Below are positions 61,082 through 64,000 of a stretch of 64,000 nt of DNA, piece by piece. The stretch spans positions 5,236 through 69,235 of the forward strand of contig CAJTOR010000019.1 of NCBI GenBank assembly GCA_910577675.1. The letters are read 5' to 3'. The notes under the pieces are model-generated. The model ran no database searches. It saw nothing but the letters and a program-made list of their open reading frames with translations, and was not told the origin of the DNA. Position 1 is the stretch's first letter. Every line of letters starts with the position of its first letter. The position numbers and the translations under genes are program-made. The stretch is from an uncultured Lachnospiraceae bacterium (GTDB lineage: Bacteria > Bacillota > Clostridia > Lachnospirales > Lachnospiraceae).

Positions 61082-63724
61082 ATGGCAAAGAAATGGGTAT
61101 ACTTGTTTACCGAAGGTAATGCGAGCATGCGCGAGCTGCTTGGCGGTAAGGGCGCGAACCTTGCCGAGATGACCAACATCGGTCTTCCGGTGCCGCAGGG
61201 CTTCACGATCACGACCGAGGCCTGCACGCAGTATTACGAGGACGGGCGCAAGATCAACGATGAGATCATGGGTCAGACGATGCAGTTTGTTGCGGAGATG
61301 GAGAAGATCAACGGCAAGAAGTTCGGCGACCTTAAGAACCCGCTCCTTGTTTCGGTTCGTTCCGGTGCGCGCGCTTCCATGCCTGGTATGATGGATACCA
61401 TCTTAAACCTCGGCTTGAATGACGAGGTTGTTGCGGCGATGATCGCAGGCAACCCGGATCCGGCATTCGAGCGTTTCGTATACGATTCCTACCGCCGTTT
61501 CATCCAGATGTTCTCGGATGTTGTTATGGAGGTCGGCAAGAAGTATTTTGAGGCACTCATCGACAAGATGAAGGAAGAGAAGGGTGTTCAGTTCGACGTT
61601 GAGCTGACCGCTGCTGATTTAAAGACATTGGCAGAGCAGTTTAAGGCAGAGTACAAGAAGCAGCTTGGCAAGGACTTTCCGTCCGACCCGGTAGAGCAGT
61701 TAAAGCTTGCGATCGAGGCAGTATTCCGCTCCTGGGACAACCCTCGCGCGAACGTATACCGCCGCGACAACGATATTCCGTATTCCTGGGGTACCGCTGT
61801 CAATGTAATGCCGATGGTATTCGGTAACCTGAACAACGAGTCCGGAACCGGCGTTGCGTTCACCCGCGACCCTGCAACCGGCGAGAAGAAGCTGATGGGC
61901 GAGTTCTTAAAGAACGCGCAGGGCGAGGACGTTGTTGCCGGCGTGCGCACCCCGATGCCGATCGCGCAGATGGAACAGGAGTTCCCGGAAGCTTACACAG
62001 AGTTTATCAAGGTCTGCAAGATGCTTGAAGACCACTATCATGACATGCAGGATATGGAGTTCACGGTGGAGAACAAGAAGCTCTACATGCTGCAGTGCCG
62101 CAACGGTAAGAGAACCGCTCAGGCTGCTCTCAAGATCGCATGTGATCTTGTGGACGAAGGACACAAGACCGAGGCGGAGGCAGTTGCGATGATCGATCCT
62201 CGTAACCTTGACACATTGCTTCACCCGCAGTTTGACACGGCTGCATTAAAGGCTGCAACACCGCTTGGCAAGGGTCTTGGCGCTTCCCCGGGAGCAGCCT
62301 GCGGCAAGGTTGTATTTACGGCTGAGGATGCGGAAGCTTGGGCTGGCAGGGGCGAGAAGGTTGTCCTTGTGCGTCTTGAGACCTCCCCGGAGGATATCAC
62401 AGGTATGAAGGTTGCCCAGGGTATCTTAACCGTCCGCGGCGGTATGACCTCCCACGCTGCAGTTGTTGCGCGCGGTATGGGTACCTGCTGTGTATCCGGC
62501 TGCGGCGATATCGCGATGGATGAGGAGAACAAGAAGTTCACGCTTGCTGGCAAGGAGTTCCACGAGGGTGATTTCGTATCCATCGACGGCACGACCGGAA
62601 ATATCTATGCCGGTCAGATTGCTACCGTTGACGCTACGATCGCAGGTGAGTTCGGCCGTGTTATGGCATGGGCGGACAAGTACCGCAAGTTAAAGGTTCG
62701 CACGAACGCAGATACGCCGTCCGACGCGAAGAAAGCCCGCGAGCTTGGCGCTGAGGGTATCGGTCTTTGCCGTACCGAGCATATGTTCTTTGAGGAAGAC
62801 AGAATTGCTGCATTCCGCGAGATGATCTGCTCCGATACCGTGGAGGAGAGGGAAGCAGCACTCGAGAAGATCCTGCCGTACCAGCAGAGCGATTTCGAGA
62901 AGCTTTACGAAGCGCTTGAGGGGAACCCGGTAACGATCCGTTTCCTTGACCCGCCGCTCCATGAGTTCGTTCCGACCGACGAGGCTGATATCGAGAAGCT
63001 TGCAAAAGCTCAGGGCAAGTCTGTTGAGACGATCAAGACGATCATTACCTCCCTGCACGAGTTCAACCCGATGATGGGTCACAGAGGCTGCCGCCTTGCC
63101 GTTACCTATCCGGAGATTGCGAAGATGCAGACAAAGGCTGTGATCCGTGCGGCGATCAACGTACAGAAGGCTCATTCCGACTGGACTGTAAAGCCGGAGA
63201 TCATGATCCCGTTAATCTGCGAGATCAAGGAGCTTAAATTTGTGAAGAAGATCGTTGTTGAAACTGCGGACGCGGAGATCGCGGCAGCAGGCGTCAAGCT
63301 GGAGTACGAGGTTGGTACGATGATCGAGATCCCGAGGGCAGCTCTTACCGCGGATGAGATCGCAAAGGAAGCTGATTTCTTCTGCTTCGGTACGAACGAT
63401 CTGACCCAGATGACCTTCGGTTTCTCCAGGGATGACGCAGGCAAGTTCCTGAACGCTTACTATGACACAAAGATCTTCGAGAACGATCCGTTTGCAAAGA
63501 TCGACCAGACCGGTGTCGGCAAGCTGATGGAAATGTCGATCAAGCTTGGCAAGCCGGTAAATCCGAACATGCATATCGGTATCTGCGGCGAGCACGGCGG
63601 GGATCCGTCCTCGGTTGAGTTCTGCCACAAGATCGGGCTTGACTATGTATCCTGCTCACCGTTCCGCGTGCCGATTGCGAGACTTGCGGCAGCACAGGCA
63701 GCGATTGCCAATGTAGGAAAATAG
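61082..63724 (+). CDS. ppdK: Pyruvate, phosphate dikinase
   Basis: Interconverts pyruvate, ATP and Pi with PEP, AMP and PPi; 880 residues, normal length. N-terminal nucleotide-binding domain: LLGGKGANLAEMTNIGLPVP and SVRSGARASMPGMMDT. The central phosphohistidine loop is GGMTSHAAVVARGMGTCCVS near residue 450, with the catalytic His. The C-terminal PEP/pyruvate barrel has GLCRTEHMFFEEDRI near 560, HRGCRLAVTYPEI near 665 and GICGEHGGDP near 830 (catalytic Cys). Codon use is biased to a small set of C-ending codons unlike neighbours, as in very highly expressed genes. AGGAGGT precedes ATG 61082. Confidence 0.98.
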   Translation: MAKKWVYLFTEGNASMRELLGGKGANLAEMTNIGLPVPQGFTITTEACTQYYEDGRKINDEIMGQTMQFVAEMEKINGKKFGDLKNPLLVSVRSGARASMPGMMDTILNLGLNDEVVAAMIAGNPDPAFERFVYDSYRRFIQMFSDVVMEVGKKYFEALIDKMKEEKGVQFDVELTAADLKTLAEQFKAEYKKQLGKDFPSDPVEQLKLAIEAVFRSWDNPRANVYRRDNDIPYSWGTAVNVMPMVFGNLNNESGTGVAFTRDPATGEKKLMGEFLKNAQGEDVVAGVRTPMPIAQMEQEFPEAYTEFIKVCKMLEDHYHDMQDMEFTVENKKLYMLQCRNGKRTAQAALKIACDLVDEGHKTEAEAVAMIDPRNLDTLLHPQFDTAALKAATPLGKGLGASPGAACGKVVFTAEDAEAWAGRGEKVVLVRLETSPEDITGMKVAQGILTVRGGMTSHAAVVARGMGTCCVSGCGDIAMDEENKKFTLAGKEFHEGDFVSIDGTTGNIYAGQIATVDATIAGEFGRVMAWADKYRKLKVRTNADTPSDAKKARELGAEGIGLCRTEHMFFEEDRIAAFREMICSDTVEEREAALEKILPYQQSDFEKLYEALEGNPVTIRFLDPPLHEFVPTDEADIEKLAKAQGKSVETIKTIITSLHEFNPMMGHRGCRLAVTYPEIAKMQTKAVIRAAINVQKAHSDWTVKPEIMIPLICEIKELKFVKKIVVETADAEIAAAGVKLEYEVGTMIEIPRAALTADEIAKEADFFCFGTNDLTQMTFGFSRDDAGKFLNAYYDTKIFENDPFAKIDQTGVGKLMEMSIKLGKPVNPNMHIGICGEHGGDPSSVEFCHKIGLDYVSCSPFRVPIARLAAAQAAIANVGK

Positions 63725-63774
63725 AGGAACGCAAATATTTTTATTTCACAACGCTTGTTATTACGAGGAAAGAT

Positions 63775-63855
63775 GTGCAGGAGTACATGAAACACCATTC
63801 TGAGTATACAAAGGCGAACCGATTTAAAGATATTATTTGCAAAATCTATATATAA
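63775..63855 (+). CDS. Possible 26-residue small ORF or gene remnant
   Basis: GTG 63775 after GAGG, reading QEYMKHHSEYTKANRFKDII to a stop at 63855. The frame is open upstream to the ppdK stop (KYFYFTTLVITRKDVQEYMK), which looks protein-like rather than random. It could be the tail of a broken gene. No family recognised. Confidence 0.25.
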   Translation: MQEYMKHHSEYTKANRFKDIICKIYI

Positions 63856-63892
63856 TTATCGAAAGGGAGGCTTTGGCTTCCCTTTCGTGTAT
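63856..63892 (+). terminator. Hairpin without T-run
   Basis: CGAAAGGGA (63860-63868) pairs with TCCCTTTCG (63879-63887). Probably supports the stronger terminator that follows. Confidence 0.5.
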
Positions 63893-63917
63893 CTGAAAAA
63901 GATACATTCTCTCGATT

Positions 63918-63966
63918 AGGACTAAATCCTAAAAGCTATGGCTTTAAAGGACTTAGTCCTTTTTAT
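63918..63966 (+). terminator. Strong terminator after ppdK
   Basis: AGGACTAAATCCT pairs with AGGACTTAGTCCT (one mismatch), extended by AAAGC/GCTTT in the loop, and followed by TTTTTAT. Confidence 0.9.
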
Positions 63967-63992
63967 ATGCAAAAAATAATTTAAGGAGGTTC

Positions 63993-64000
63993 ATGTATGA
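63993..64000 (+). CDS. Start of a next gene, cut by the window edge
   Basis: AAGGAGG at 63983-63989 and ATG at 63993 give a convincing start; only Met-Tyr and two further bases are visible. Nothing can be said about its product. Confidence 0.5.

Noticed and set aside
1..64000. CRISPR arrays, tRNA and rRNA genes, intact IS or prophage
   Set aside because: No regularly spaced repeats, no cloverleaf with conserved tRNA loops, and no transposase, integrase or structural phage set was seen.

Overview
The window looks like a chromosomal segment of an anaerobic, low-to-moderate G+C member of the Clostridia, most likely family Lachnospiraceae. The basis is gene order (relA, MBL hydrolase, hemZ, HD-GYP, hisS, aspS; era, yqzL-like, recO), T-box riboswitches before thrS and glyS, HelD, DUF4317, a LtaS-like enzyme, pyruvate phosphate dikinase, a GH10 xylanase lipoprotein, strong AGGAGG ribosome binding sites and TTGACA/TATAAT promoters. 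No rRNA, tRNA, CRISPR array, intact insertion sequence or intact prophage was seen. The first gene (pgi) lacks its 5' end and the last gene only begins at the right edge.

Layout. 1-3.5 kb: the tail of glucose-6-phosphate isomerase, then poorly characterised small proteins (a C39/BtrH-like fold candidate, a Lys/Glu-rich protein behind a structured leader with its own small ORF, an alpha/beta hydrolase and a small conserved protein). 3.6-5.2 kb: an Xre regulator, a PglD/NeuD-type acetyltransferase and a 307-bp MITE-like insert. 5.3-7.7 kb: T-box and thrS. 7.9-11.9 kb: an operon with a PilC/GspF platform, four small single-span proteins and a PilT ATPase, but no PilB-type ATPase or prepilin peptidase. 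12-18.9 kb: envelope and one-carbon genes (secreted transglutaminase-like protein; lysR plus mraY on the minus strand; LtaS-like enzyme; glyA). 19.3-32.4 kb: accessory functions (large secreted beta-rich protein, HelD, Nudix, GH10 xylanase, DUF4317, and a tail-fibre/C-type-lectin-like protein).

32.5-52 kb is mostly housekeeping: a pyruvyltransferase-like/FrhB fusion, apt, relA, an MBL hydrolase, hemZ, HD-GYP, hisS, aspS, cold-shock protein, galM, a chemoreceptor, an M16C peptidase, era, a yqzL-like gene and recO. 52-57 kb has a SseB-like/unknown protein, a GrpB protein and a YtrA/GntR-type ABC module (two ATPases, two membrane proteins, a short GntR regulator) preceded by a 50-bp perfect palindrome on its promoter. 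57-64 kb has an HD-GYP protein with an apparently non-ATG start, T-box plus glyS, and ppdK behind a structured leader.

The strongest candidates for something undescribed are the minimal PilT/PilC system without an extension ATPase, the stand-alone C-type-lectin-like protein resembling diversity-generating retroelement targets, the structured ppdK leader, and the interleaved hairpins inside a coupled leader ORF near 2.1 kb. All functional statements rest on motif recognition by eye; no database search was run.
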